Shown: positions 24,824-34,432 of the stretch, piece after piece
Numbering within the stretch: the first letter of the stretch is position 1
How the letters are laid out: the number at the start of each line of letters is the position of its first letter
Assembly (NCBI GenBank): GCA_012269595.1
Contig: JAAXJX010000058.1
Span: 10,251 to 74,250 of the forward strand
Direction: 5' to 3'
Length of the DNA: 64,000 bases
Origin: Planctomycetia bacterium
Lineage (GTDB): Bacteria; Planctomycetota; UBA8108; UBA1146
The notes under the pieces: generated by a model
The model's input: only the letters and a program-made list of their open reading frames with translations
Databases searched by the model: none
What the model was told of the DNA's origin: nothing
Position numbers and translations under genes: made by a program

Positions 24824-26440
24824 TCATCGCTTCAATTCTCTCCACGAGAGAACGACGACATGGCGATCTCTTCTCGCACAAATCAGTTTACCCGAGAGGG
24901 TCTGATTTTCCTTTGTCCCTTTGAGGTTTGCAGTGAAATACTGACTTTTGAAGACCACATTTTTCTCCAGGTCCTCTTTCAGCAAATCGGTGATCGATGG
25001 CTCACCACCCACCTCCGAAGAGTTCCAATCCTCATTGATCTGGGAAAGCTGATTGATGTTGGTGAAATGCTCAAAATCCTGAGCGACATCCTCTTCATCT
25101 TCACCGAAGGGTATTTCCGCAGCAGCGGCTTCTTCCTCCTCGGTCAACTCGCGGTAGGTATCCCCCCGCTGGTAGATCTGCCAGGCAATCTCCTTGGCTT
25201 CCTGGAAATCTTCAAAGGAAGGAATCAGGGCGATGATCACCTCTGGCCTGGCTGTATTCAGATTGATCTTTCCAGAAGAGTTGGCAGTCAGAACATGACG
25301 CAGCCCGAGGGGAGTCACAGGACCTTCGACCATTTCATCGAGGAGTGAGTAGCCACTCTGTTCCAGAAAGTCGAGGGAGCCGATTCCCGGAAGATCATCG
25401 AGGCCAAGGCCACTGAGTCCGGAAGCCATTCCCGAATCCATGCCATCCCGTTCCCCTGACTCTTCCAGTTCAGCAGCCATCGGATCGACCGGCCCCTCAA
25501 AAAACTCAAGGCTGATCTCTTCCAACTGCAAGATTGAGTCGAGGCTGCGGATTCTGCGCGTCTTCTCATCGGAGACTCTCTGGAACACATAGCCAACGAT
25601 GGCCGCAGCTGCGTCGGTGGGATCCGGGGTGTCCTCGTAATTGAATCCGTTCTCCTGATTATAGTCGATCACTGCTTCCATGAGGCGTTGCAGCATGTAC
25701 TCCGCATCATCCACCTGCTCCTGCTCGGGGAGAACAAACTCCTCCTCGACGAAGCCACTTCCACTGGGAAAAGAATTCTCGGGATCGAGGGAAACTGACC
25801 CGGGATCAAAGCCTGAATCGGCAGGGACTCCAATGCCCCCCAGATCCGGAATGTCCCCTTCGGCCCCCGTTTCCTCTTCTTCTTCGAAGAGAACCAGTTC
25901 AAAGATGTGATTGAGATCGATACAGGATTCACCATCGATAATGTCTCCGGTGACCTGAATATCGTTCACGGTGTCCTGAATCGGATAGGCCCAGACGTCA
26001 TGACGGGTATCGACCGCATCGGTGGACTCTGATGGGCTCTCACCTTCTTCCGCAGCAGCGCCAGGACCTCCGCCACCGGGGCCCGCGTTGGCATTGGGAT
26101 TGGTATCGGGTACCTGACCCAGTGTGTCGCCGCCCTCAAGGTCGAGCTCCTCGAGCAACCCAAGATCTTCCATCAGATCCTCGGTGACCTTTTGCATCAC
26201 CAGACGGGATGAAGCCTGAAGCGCATAATTCAACTGAACGAAGCCCTGGCGATTTTGTGAAATCCGTTTTTCAACCTGGGTCACAAAAACCATCTGTGTG
26301 ATCACGACGGTCAGAACCAAAACCAGAACCAGAACGATGAACAGGGCCATTCCCGAATCCCCGGAGGAGACACGAGTGGCTCGATTCAATCGGTGGTTCT
26401 GTCCTTGCTGCTGCATTCGTTCCCACTTTTCAGGACTCAT
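24824..26440 (-). CDS. gspK: Minor pseudopilin GspK
   Basis: A 538-residue pseudopilin-like protein. The N-terminal hydrophobic helix follows a Gly (SGMALFIVLVLVLVLTVVI) and lacks the usual Glu at +5, which is a known property of GspK. The helix is followed by the typical QNRQGFVQLNYALQAS. Large acidic, Gly-rich insertions (about 105-145 and 195-240) expand the protein well beyond the roughly 330 residues of enterobacterial GspK. Near the C-terminus, SGKINLNTARPEVIIALIPSF is the helix-hairpin-helix-like segment seen in GspK/ComEA-type proteins. It is first in the minus-strand operon K-C-L-M, preceded by a sigma54-like promoter. Confidence 0.85.
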   Translation of the reverse strand: MSPEKWERMQQQGQNHRLNRATRVSSGDSGMALFIVLVLVLVLTVVITQMVFVTQVEKRISQNRQGFVQLNYALQASSRLVMQKVTEDLMEDLGLLEELDLEGGDTLGQVPDTNPNANAGPGGGGPGAAAEEGESPSESTDAVDTRHDVWAYPIQDTVNDIQVTGDIIDGESCIDLNHIFELVLFEEEEETGAEGDIPDLGGIGVPADSGFDPGSVSLDPENSFPSGSGFVEEEFVLPEQEQVDDAEYMLQRLMEAVIDYNQENGFNYEDTPDPTDAAAAIVGYVFQRVSDEKTRRIRSLDSILQLEEISLEFFEGPVDPMAAELEESGERDGMDSGMASGLSGLGLDDLPGIGSLDFLEQSGYSLLDEMVEGPVTPLGLRHVLTANSSGKINLNTARPEVIIALIPSFEDFQEAKEIAWQIYQRGDTYRELTEEEEAAAAEIPFGEDEEDVAQDFEHFTNINQLSQINEDWNSSEVGGEPSITDLLKEDLEKNVVFKSQYFTANLKGTKENQTLSGKLICARRDRHVVVLSWRELKR

Positions 26441-26490
26441 TGCGCCGATCCACTCCCTGCCTTGGGAACGGAAACCGGTATCCCATACAT

Positions 26491-26507
26491 CGGCAGATCC
26501 TGTGCCA
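26491..26507 (-). promoter_or_regulatory. Sigma54-like -24/-12 promoter for the gspK-C-L-M operon
   Basis: On the minus strand TGGCACAGGATCTGCCG has a near-perfect -24 half (TGGCAC), GG and GC ten bases apart and a fair -12 half (CTGCC). It matches 9 of 12 defined positions. It lies about 50 bases ahead of the gspK ATG, with transcription predicted to start near 26481. Confidence 0.55.
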
Positions 26508-26649
26508 TTCTACACCCTCTGATCATGGAACTTTTACCGACCCTCAAAATCATAAGCACTATATTTTATTGGACTTACGACTCAAGGTCCGAGAATGCAC
26601 AGCGATTTTTGCTGCAGAGGGCCCCGAGTGGGGTAAACCGTGTTCGAAT

Positions 26650-29600
26650 TTACGACACTTTAAGAGTGGATTCGTCCTCATCCTGAGCCTTTGGGGACAC
26701 CGTCGCAGGCTCTTTCAGGGTCAGGCTCAGGACCACAGGCAACACGATGAGAGTCAGCAGGGTCGAGGCCCCCAATCCTCCGATGATCGTTTTACCCAGA
26801 GTGGTGAAAGAAGGGCCTGCGGTTACCTCGGTGGCATAGGCCATGGGAATCAGCCCGAGAATGGTGGTCAATGCCGTGATCAGAATCGGCCGCAGGCGAT
26901 CCCCGGCTCCGGCAAGGATGGCATCCAGGCGTGACTGCCCCTCCGCCATTTTTCTCAGAACCTGATCGATGAGCACGATTCCGTTGTTGACGACGATTCC
27001 GCTCAAAAGGATGGTCCCGACCGCTGCCGGTGTATCGAGATCATCTCCCTGAAGGTAAAGGGTCCAGATCACTCCCGGGATGGCAAGGAACACTGAGACC
27101 ATCAGAACCAAAGGAGTCCTCAAGGACTCAAACAGGCACGCGAGAACCATGTAGACGAGCAGGACTGACAGATACATCCCTTCGCCAAAGGATTCCCTGT
27201 TTCGCCACCGCCCTGACCACTGCTCACCCAGATCCCAGGTGTAGCCCACAGGCCAGGTGAAAGAGTTCAACGCCTGTTCGACACGGGCCTGAATCTGCTG
27301 CTGATTCCCCGCACCCAACTCCACCGACACATTCGCGTAGGCCAGGCGATCCCAGCGCTTGCGTTCATCTGCCGCCTCGGATTGAACGAGAGATCCCAGA
27401 TCCTCGACCGGCAACTCCAGTGCATCGGTCACCGGGAAACGCATCCCTTTCAATTCGGAAACCGTATCGGTCTCCTCTTCGAGAAGACCAAGGGTGATAT
27501 CCATGTCGTTGGATCGCGTTCTCAGACTGGAGAGTCGACTGCCCGCAAATGCCATGCTGATACTGCGGGCCACCTGATCTCCGGAGACCTCAAGGCGACC
27601 GAGAAGATCTTCATCCGGTTGCAGAATCAGCTCATCGACCTGATTGCGCCCGGGTAGCTCCGCGTCGATCACGCCTTCCACATTGGAAAGGTAAGCGGCC
27701 ACTTCCGGTGCCAACTCGTCGAGCAAGGCTCCCGAGACTCCTTTGAGTCGTACATTGATGGAGCCTGCACTGGACCTTCCACCACCACCACGTCCGCCCC
27801 AGCCCCAACCATCACTGGTCTTGATGTTGAAACCGGGAATCTTCGGAAGGATCGTTGAGATCCTTGCCTTGAGATCCGCCAGATACTGTTCGGTCGCGAT
27901 TTCCTGAGGAGGATAGACGCGGGTGATGGCGGTGCCATCGGTGAACCAGGAGTAAATGTCACCCTCGCCGATGATATCCCGGCGACTCTGCAGCAACTCC
28001 TCGATCTGGTAGACCACCTTTTCCATCTCACGGTAGTCCAGACCCTCAACAGGATTGTAGCGAATGTTGGCGAAGTTGGCTTTCCAGTCCATGTCCGACA
28101 TGTTCATGCGGAAGCCGTTTTGGAAAGGAATGATGACACTGAAGGTGGCTGCCAACGCGATGGCGATGGTCAAAAACCTGAAACGGACTGCCCCACCAAG
28201 AAACTTGAGGTAGGCCCCTTTGAAGGATTCAAACCAGTTGGCTTTCTTCACTTCATGCTGGCCAAAGATGCGAGCGGAAACCATCGGCACGAGAGTCAGG
28301 GAGACGAACAAACTCGCTCCAATGGTCAGTGATATGACCATTCCCACATTTCCCAAATGTTCCGAAAACTGACTCGTGCTCGAGATCATCACCGGCAGGA
28401 ACACGACCATCGTTGTCAGGGTGGCCGCGAAGACCGGAGTCGCCACTTCCAGTGTTCCCTGAGTGGCGGCTTCCGCAGGGCTTTGCCCGGCTGTGGCACG
28501 CCTGACGATCGACTCGACCACCACCACAGCCGTGTCGACCAACATTCCAACACCCAGCATCAATGCCAGAATCGTGATGGTGTTGAGCTCCATTTCGACG
28601 AGGTAGAAGGCCGCCATCGCCGACAGAACAGAAATGGGGATCGCCATACCGACCAGAAATGTGGCCGAAATACGGCGCAGGAAAATCAACAAAACAACCA
28701 GTGCGAGTCCGCCACCGATAAATCCAGCATCCCGCAACTGACCGATGGATTTCTCGATCATTTGACCCTGGTCCTGCCACACCAGAAGTTCGATGCCAGC
28801 AAGCTGGGGGTCATCCTGGATCGTCTTCACGACCTCGCGAATGCGACGGCAGGTGTTGACGGTGTTGGCTCCCGATTGCTGGGAAATCTCCAGCGAGATA
28901 GCGGGAGAGAGGTTGAGGTGCCTTCCCCAGCGCATCTCACCCTCGACCCGATCGATGACGGCCACCTGACCGAGGCGCAGGCCACGATCGTTGATGGGCA
29001 GATCAAAAAGATCGTCATAGTCATCGACGGCGTTGATCATCCGCAGACGGCGGGTTTTGCCTTCTTTCCAGATTCTGCCGATGGTCGCATCGATATTGGA
29101 GCTGTTGATCACTGCTGCAATACTGCCCAGGGTCAGACCATGACGTTCGAGATCGCCTTTACGAAACTGGATGCGAACCTCGAGTGGCTTGATGCCATCC
29201 AGCTCCACCTGACCCACCCCATCGATTCGCTCCAGAGGCCTCTGGATACGGTTGACTAGAAGGTCGTAGTTTTCGGAAAGGTCGATCCCCTTCGAACTGA
29301 TGCGGGCCTCGATGATGGTGTCGGGTCCCCCACCCCATCCCCCATCACTGACGCGAATTCTTTCCAGGTCCTCCACAGGAAGGTCATTGATGGCGCGGGC
29401 CAGACGCTCACGAACCTCGACCTTGATGGCATCTGTATCGGTACCGTGACCAAACCTCAGGGTCACCCGACCACGACCATCACTCGATTCTGATTCGATT
29501 CCCTCGAGGCCATGCAGGGTCGCCAGCGCCTCTTCCAAAGGTCGAATGACTTCATTCTCAACCTGGGTTGGGGAGGCATTGGGATAGGGAACCCGCACGT

Positions 29601-29739
29601 TGATACGGTTTTGACTGAAATCCGGCAGGGCACTGAGGGGAAGGTGCTGAAGCGACATGACGCCGGCCAGCAACAGAAGCACATGAACGGTCAGCGTCGT
29701 GATCGGTCTGGATAGGCAGAGACGTACAAAACTCTTCAT
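26650..29739 (-). CDS. RND efflux transporter permease (second of a pair)
   Basis: A 1029-residue inner-membrane RND pump of the AcrB/HAE1 class, with 12 predicted membrane helices and two large periplasmic loops. The start MKSFVRLCLSRPITTLTVHVLLLLAG and NRINVRVPYPNASPTQVENEV are family signatures. The fourth membrane helix has GMLVDTAVVVVES with one proton-relay Asp, and the C-terminal half has VGTILLSGIVVNNGIVLIDQ. A Gly/Arg-rich loop (about 640-660) is unusual. The start overlaps the stop of the preceding RND gene by four bases, so the two permeases are co-translated and may form a heterotrimer as MdtBC does. Substrate is unknown, and no outer-membrane channel gene lies nearby. Confidence 0.92.
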   Translation of the reverse strand: MKSFVRLCLSRPITTLTVHVLLLLAGVMSLQHLPLSALPDFSQNRINVRVPYPNASPTQVENEVIRPLEEALATLHGLEGIESESSDGRGRVTLRFGHGTDTDAIKVEVRERLARAINDLPVEDLERIRVSDGGWGGGPDTIIEARISSKGIDLSENYDLLVNRIQRPLERIDGVGQVELDGIKPLEVRIQFRKGDLERHGLTLGSIAAVINSSNIDATIGRIWKEGKTRRLRMINAVDDYDDLFDLPINDRGLRLGQVAVIDRVEGEMRWGRHLNLSPAISLEISQQSGANTVNTCRRIREVVKTIQDDPQLAGIELLVWQDQGQMIEKSIGQLRDAGFIGGGLALVVLLIFLRRISATFLVGMAIPISVLSAMAAFYLVEMELNTITILALMLGVGMLVDTAVVVVESIVRRATAGQSPAEAATQGTLEVATPVFAATLTTMVVFLPVMISSTSQFSEHLGNVGMVISLTIGASLFVSLTLVPMVSARIFGQHEVKKANWFESFKGAYLKFLGGAVRFRFLTIAIALAATFSVIIPFQNGFRMNMSDMDWKANFANIRYNPVEGLDYREMEKVVYQIEELLQSRRDIIGEGDIYSWFTDGTAITRVYPPQEIATEQYLADLKARISTILPKIPGFNIKTSDGWGWGGRGGGGRSSAGSINVRLKGVSGALLDELAPEVAAYLSNVEGVIDAELPGRNQVDELILQPDEDLLGRLEVSGDQVARSISMAFAGSRLSSLRTRSNDMDITLGLLEEETDTVSELKGMRFPVTDALELPVEDLGSLVQSEAADERKRWDRLAYANVSVELGAGNQQQIQARVEQALNSFTWPVGYTWDLGEQWSGRWRNRESFGEGMYLSVLLVYMVLACLFESLRTPLVLMVSVFLAIPGVIWTLYLQGDDLDTPAAVGTILLSGIVVNNGIVLIDQVLRKMAEGQSRLDAILAGAGDRLRPILITALTTILGLIPMAYATEVTAGPSFTTLGKTIIGGLGASTLLTLIVLPVVLSLTLKEPATVSPKAQDEDESTLKVS

Positions 29740-32700
29740 GCGACTTCCGCCTCTTCAGTATCACTGACCAAAGCCCTGTATCCGCTGGGGATGACAACGA
29801 GCGTCAGCATCGTCGCCACCGCAAGGCCCCACACCACAGTGATCGCCAGCGGTTTGCGCAGCTCTGCTCCGGGACCAAATCCGAGAGCCAGTGGCAAAAG
29901 ACCGAGAATCGTTGTCGCACTGGTAATCAGAATCGGTCGCAGCCTTTCGCTGCCCGCCCGGCGCGTCGCCTCTGTGGGATTCAGACCGGTCGACTGCAAC
30001 TGCTGGATTCGGCTCACGTAAATGATGCCGTTGTTGACGACGATTCCGCAGAGAAGGATCACGCCGATCATCGACAGGACCCCCAGAGGGATTCCGGTGA
30101 TCCACATCGCCATCACAGCACCGCAGATTCCCAACGGCACGGTCAGTATGACGATGAAAGGCAACTTGAGTGATTCGAAAGTGCTCGCCAGAACCAGGTA
30201 GACTACGAAAACCGCCAACGCGAGCGCCATCGCCAGACTCTGCAGCGATTCACTCATCTCCAGGTTTTGTCCGGAGAGTTTGGCTGTGGTAGTCGGCGGC
30301 AGGAAACGCCCCTGCAAAGCGTCGCTGACATTGGCCGTAGCCGTGCCCAGATCGACGCCGTCTGTTCTGGCGGTCACTGATACCGATCTCTCTCCGCCCA
30401 CCCGACGGATTTCCACTGGGCCCAGTGCTTCCTCCAGCCTTCCGAGTGAGGCCACACGAAGAATCGCCCCACTCTCAGACTCGGTTCTGGAGACCGCATC
30501 CTGGGATGCCTCTTCAAGGGTCCTGTCCAGGGCTCCCTCGATGCGTACCCGAATATCGATGGGCTTCTCCGCATATCGATACTGGGTGGCGATCTCTCCA
30601 ATACCGCGCGAGCGCAATCCGTCCGCCACCTGACCGAGACTCAGGTTGTAGGCGGAGAGGCGATAGGGATCCATTCGCACATGGATCTCCGGCACCTGGT
30701 CCGGAACTCGGGCGATGACATCCGTGAGCCCTGCCACCAGAGACATGCGATCACCAACCGACAGAGCGGACTCCCTCAACACTTCGAGATCCTCGTCGAA
30801 AACCTCGACCTCAATCGGATCACGGAAAGTGAACAGGGAGGGACGCCCCAGAGTCACAGGGCAATCGGGAATCATGCGGAAGCGCTCTTCCAGCTTGCTG
30901 ATCAATCGGGCTTCATCTTCCCGGGAAGCCACTCCGGTCAAACCGAGAGAGAGGCGGGCGATGTGCTCGCGGCGTTCTCCCGATTGAACCTCACCCAACA
31001 CTGGGGATTCGCCGACGGTCGAGGTGAACAACTCGATGGGAAAACCCTCAGTTTTGAGATCACTGACGATGGTTTCCATGGCAGCAACCTTGCGATCGGT
31101 TTCCTCCAGCGGGGTCCCCTCTGCCAACTCCACATCGAAGTGGAACTGCCCCTGATACAGATCGGGGACCAGTTCCGTTCCCAGATCCTCTGCCTTGGGC
31201 AAAACCACAATGCAAAGGGCCAGTGCGAGGGTCGGTGCACCCCACGGCATCTTCAGCAAGGCACCCAATGTATTGCCGTAGAGTCTTTGAGCCCCGTCGA
31301 GAAGCCAGGTAAAGAGCAGTGCAAAAGGCGAGAGAATCCGGTCGATCACCTTGATCAATTTTCCGAACAGTCCCACCGAGAGACCACTGCCCTTGAGGAC
31401 CACTGTGGGAATCACGGTCGCCGCCACAAACAGGCTGGCGATCAGGGAGTAGGTCACCGTCAAAGCCTGATCACGGAAGATCTCTCCGCCGATGCCCTTG
31501 ACGAAAATCAGCGGCAAAAAGACGGCGATAGTAGTGATGGTGGAAGCGACGATACCGCCGAGAACCTGGCCCGTTCCCTTGCTGACCGCCTCCCGATCAT
31601 CCATGCCTTCTTCCCGAAGACGCTGGATCGATTCCAGCACGACGACACTGTTGTCGACGAGCATGCCGATCCCCAGCGCGAGACCTCCCAGAGAGAGCAC
31701 ATTCAGACTGATCCCGGTGAGCTCCATCAACAGGAAAGTCACCGCTACGGAAACCGGAATCGAAAGGGCGATGGTCAGGGTACTGAGCATGTTGCGAAGG
31801 AAAACGTACAGGACCAGCGCTGCCAGCAATGCCCCCATCAAGGCGGTCGACTGAACGCTCTCGATGGACTCCTCAATGAAGCGTGCCTGATCGGAGAGCA
31901 CCACCAACTGGCAGCCCTCCAACTCACGATCATCTTCCAGATCGGTGAGTCGGGTTCTCAGGGCTTTCGCCACATTGACGGCATTGGCATCTCCCTCTTT
32001 GTAGAGATCGATCTGCACTGCCGGCTTGCCATCCACCCGAACAAGAATTTCATCATCTCGTGGAACGATGGCGACAGAGCCAATGTCCTTGACCCTTACG
32101 GTTCCCGACTGACCCTGTCGGACAACCACGTTCTCGATGTCCTCCAGAGATTTGAACTCCTTGACGGTTCTCAACCGGTATGCGGTCTGTCGATCCCTGA
32201 TCTCACCCCCCGAACGGTTGACGTTCTCCTGGGAGATTCTTCGACTCACAGAGGTGACATCGAGCCCGAGCACTTCCAGTTTTTGAGGGTCGAGGTCAAC
32301 AAGAACCTCATCTTCCGCTCCTCCGGTGACCCTCGCCGCCGCCACGCCCGTCACCGTTTCCAGTCGGCGTTTGATCTTGAGTTCGGCCAGCTTGCGGAGA
32401 TCTGGAATCGATCGTGGCCCGGTCAGTGCCAGACGGGTCATCGGATCGAGGGAAGGATCAAAACGGAAGACCAGTGGAGCACGGGCGTCATCCGGGAGAT
32501 TCACCAGATCGAGTTTCTCGCGAACATCGAGACTGGCCCGTTGCATGTCGGTGTCCCAGCTGAATTCGAGAACCACCTCGGAAACTCCCGCACGGGAGGT
32601 ACTGGTGTAGCGCAACAGACCCTGACTGACCCCGACCACTTCTTCGATGGAGTTGGTCACCAGTTGCTCCACCTCCTGGGGTGAGGCATCCGGAAGTTCC

Positions 32701-32849
32701 GTCTGAACCGTAAGGGTCGGGTAGTTGATATCAGGCAACAACTCTACGGGAAGCCTCTGCACCGACAACAAACCAAAAGTCACAGCCGCGAGGGTAACCA
32801 TCGCGACTGAAACCGGTTTGCGGATGATGTTTCTCAGAAATGCTTCCAT
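29736..32849 (-). CDS. RND efflux transporter permease (first of a pair)
   Basis: A 1037-residue AcrB/HAE1-class permease. It starts MEAFLRNIIRKPVSVAMVTLA and carries PDINYPTLTVQTELPDASPQEVE, a signature of the family. Helix 4 contains LGIGMLVDNSVVVLESI with the conserved Asp, and the second half has GVILLCGIVVNNGIIYVSRI. Two periplasmic porter regions flank the helices. It is 12 bases downstream of the membrane-fusion protein gene and overlaps the second permease gene (ATGA). The unit adaptor-permease-permease would energise tripartite efflux with an outer-membrane channel encoded elsewhere. Confidence 0.93.
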   Translation of the reverse strand: MEAFLRNIIRKPVSVAMVTLAAVTFGLLSVQRLPVELLPDINYPTLTVQTELPDASPQEVEQLVTNSIEEVVGVSQGLLRYTSTSRAGVSEVVLEFSWDTDMQRASLDVREKLDLVNLPDDARAPLVFRFDPSLDPMTRLALTGPRSIPDLRKLAELKIKRRLETVTGVAAARVTGGAEDEVLVDLDPQKLEVLGLDVTSVSRRISQENVNRSGGEIRDRQTAYRLRTVKEFKSLEDIENVVVRQGQSGTVRVKDIGSVAIVPRDDEILVRVDGKPAVQIDLYKEGDANAVNVAKALRTRLTDLEDDRELEGCQLVVLSDQARFIEESIESVQSTALMGALLAALVLYVFLRNMLSTLTIALSIPVSVAVTFLLMELTGISLNVLSLGGLALGIGMLVDNSVVVLESIQRLREEGMDDREAVSKGTGQVLGGIVASTITTIAVFLPLIFVKGIGGEIFRDQALTVTYSLIASLFVAATVIPTVVLKGSGLSVGLFGKLIKVIDRILSPFALLFTWLLDGAQRLYGNTLGALLKMPWGAPTLALALCIVVLPKAEDLGTELVPDLYQGQFHFDVELAEGTPLEETDRKVAAMETIVSDLKTEGFPIELFTSTVGESPVLGEVQSGERREHIARLSLGLTGVASREDEARLISKLEERFRMIPDCPVTLGRPSLFTFRDPIEVEVFDEDLEVLRESALSVGDRMSLVAGLTDVIARVPDQVPEIHVRMDPYRLSAYNLSLGQVADGLRSRGIGEIATQYRYAEKPIDIRVRIEGALDRTLEEASQDAVSRTESESGAILRVASLGRLEEALGPVEIRRVGGERSVSVTARTDGVDLGTATANVSDALQGRFLPPTTTAKLSGQNLEMSESLQSLAMALALAVFVVYLVLASTFESLKLPFIVILTVPLGICGAVMAMWITGIPLGVLSMIGVILLCGIVVNNGIIYVSRIQQLQSTGLNPTEATRRAGSERLRPILITSATTILGLLPLALGFGPGAELRKPLAITVVWGLAVATMLTLVVIPSGYRALVSDTEEAEVA

Positions 32850-32861
32850 GTCAGAAGGTGC

Positions 32862-34103
32862 CTATTTTCCCTCAGCAGAATTGGGTTTCGGAGACTTCAT
32901 CGGTTCCGGAGACTTCTTCGCCTCCGTCTGCAACGGTTCGACCGTCAACTCGTCGACCTCTACGGGAATGCTCCGGTAGACGCTGACTTTGCTTCGATCT
33001 TTCAGTTTTTCAATTCCCTGAACGACCAGCCTGTCACCGATCTCCAGTCCCTCTTCTATGACAACGATCGAGTCATTCTCGAAGCCGGTCACCACCTCGA
33101 CCTCCTGAACGGTTTCATCATCCAGCAGTCGATAAACCATGGTTCGCCCCTGTCTCGAGGCCACCGCTTTACGCGGAACCACCACCCGGTTTTCCAGAGT
33201 GCGGGTAATCACATCGACATGAACAAAGGAACCCGGACGCAAAGTCACGGCTGCTTCGGGGAATATGGCCAGAACTTCGACCGTCAGACTCTGACGATCG
33301 ATCACCGGGCTGATTCGTTCGATGCTTCCTTCGGTCAGGATCGGACCGTCACTCTCAGATCTCAGCACACAGCGTTGTCCTTTTTCCAGATCCTGGGCTT
33401 CCCCCTCAGGAAGGAACATACGAACCCGAAGAGGCTCAAAGTCGGCGTAGGTAAACAACTCGTCTCCGACGCGTACGTACTGGCCGGGCTCGATACGACG
33501 GCGAACGACCACTCCATCAAAGAGGGCTTTCGGCATCGAATGCCCAAGATTGATCATTGCGGTTTCATGGCCGGCTTGAGCACGCTTTTTGGCAAAGCGC
33601 GCATTTTCCAGAACCTCTCCGGATGAGTTTCCGGTTTTTGCGAGGGCTTCGAGTCGGTCGTAGTTGGCGTTCGCCTGTTCCAACTCGATGTTGGCGACCT
33701 CCGCTGCGATCCGCAGTTCCCGCTGATCGATGGCACAAAGGTTTTCGCCTTCGCTGATGCGGGCACCTTCCACAGCCTTGACCTCATCCACGGTTCCCTC
33801 AACCCGCGAGAGAACGGTTACTTCACGCTCCGGCTCGAGGATGCCACTGCTGCGAACGCGCTCGCGAATCACCGCAAGAAGCGTCGAGCTGACTTCCACA
33901 GGAATCACTTCCTGTGTTCCCGAGCCGCCTCCATAACCTCCAAGGCCACCACCCATTCCGCGGCCCATGGCACCGGACCTCCAGGCAGGTTGGCCCTGAG
34001 GTTTTGCCGTCGTGTCTGCGGACGGTGAGAAAAAGTTGTTGGAGTACCAACCCACTGCGACCAAAACGAGGGCCGCGAGAACGCGGGGAAGGATGACTTT
34101 CAT
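32862..34103 (-). CDS. RND membrane-fusion (periplasmic adaptor) protein
   Basis: A 413-residue HlyD/AcrA-type adaptor. An N-terminal membrane helix (VLAALVLVAVGWYSNNFF) is followed by a Gly/Met-rich spacer (GAMGRGMGGGLGGYGGG). The paired lipoyl half-motifs that form the barrel-sandwich hybrid are present (GTVDEVKAVEGARISEGENL and FDGVVVRRRIEPGQYVRVGDEL), flanking a short helical hairpin. Beta-barrel and membrane-proximal domains follow, ending in a low-complexity tail rich in Pro/Lys/Ser. The ATG overlaps the stop of the DUF971 gene (ATGA), so the two are co-translated. It is the adaptor for the two permeases immediately downstream. Confidence 0.92.
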   Translation of the reverse strand: MKVILPRVLAALVLVAVGWYSNNFFSPSADTTAKPQGQPAWRSGAMGRGMGGGLGGYGGGSGTQEVIPVEVSSTLLAVIRERVRSSGILEPEREVTVLSRVEGTVDEVKAVEGARISEGENLCAIDQRELRIAAEVANIELEQANANYDRLEALAKTGNSSGEVLENARFAKKRAQAGHETAMINLGHSMPKALFDGVVVRRRIEPGQYVRVGDELFTYADFEPLRVRMFLPEGEAQDLEKGQRCVLRSESDGPILTEGSIERISPVIDRQSLTVEVLAIFPEAAVTLRPGSFVHVDVITRTLENRVVVPRKAVASRQGRTMVYRLLDDETVQEVEVVTGFENDSIVVIEEGLEIGDRLVVQGIEKLKDRSKVSVYRSIPVEVDELTVEPLQTEAKKSPEPMKSPKPNSAEGK

Positions 34104-34432
34104 GAAGTTGTCTCCTGACATTCAGGGCAAGGGCAGGATTTGCGCAGTCTTTCCAAAGACCAGATGCCGGTAGCGTGCCCATCTGAAAACTTCAAATTGA
34201 GGCCGTACCTTCCCGTCGGCTCCACTGCGACGCAGCGAAGACTTTCAGGAATGGAATCCGGATCAAGAAGAGGTTCCCGGGTCCACTCATCCACGCAGGA
34301 GGCGCACTCGCAGGTTTCCCTCAATCCCCGGTGGGAGTAGAGACTCTCGTGGCCATCAGACCAGACCACCAGGAGGGTGGCCGGCTCGAGCAGTTCAACG
34401 AGATCTGTTTGGTATCTGGAATCCAGATTCAC
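34100..34432 (-). CDS. DUF971 (gamma-butyrobetaine hydroxylase N-terminal-like) protein
   Basis: A 110-residue protein of the DUF971 family, recognisable from VVWSDGHESLYSHRGLRETCECASC, YGLNLKFSDGHATGIWSLERLR and a terminal Cys-rich CPCPEC. The family occurs alone in bacteria, sometimes beside the Fe-S carrier Mrp/ApbC, and as the N-terminal metal-binding part of carnitine-synthesis hydroxylases. The six cysteines could bind zinc or an Fe-S cluster. GTG at 34430-34432 has GGAGGG about seven bases upstream. It overlaps the RND adaptor gene by four bases; the reason for that pairing is unclear. Confidence 0.8.
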   Translation of the reverse strand: MNLDSRYQTDLVELLEPATLLVVWSDGHESLYSHRGLRETCECASCVDEWTREPLLDPDSIPESLRCVAVEPTGRYGLNLKFSDGHATGIWSLERLRKSCPCPECQETTS

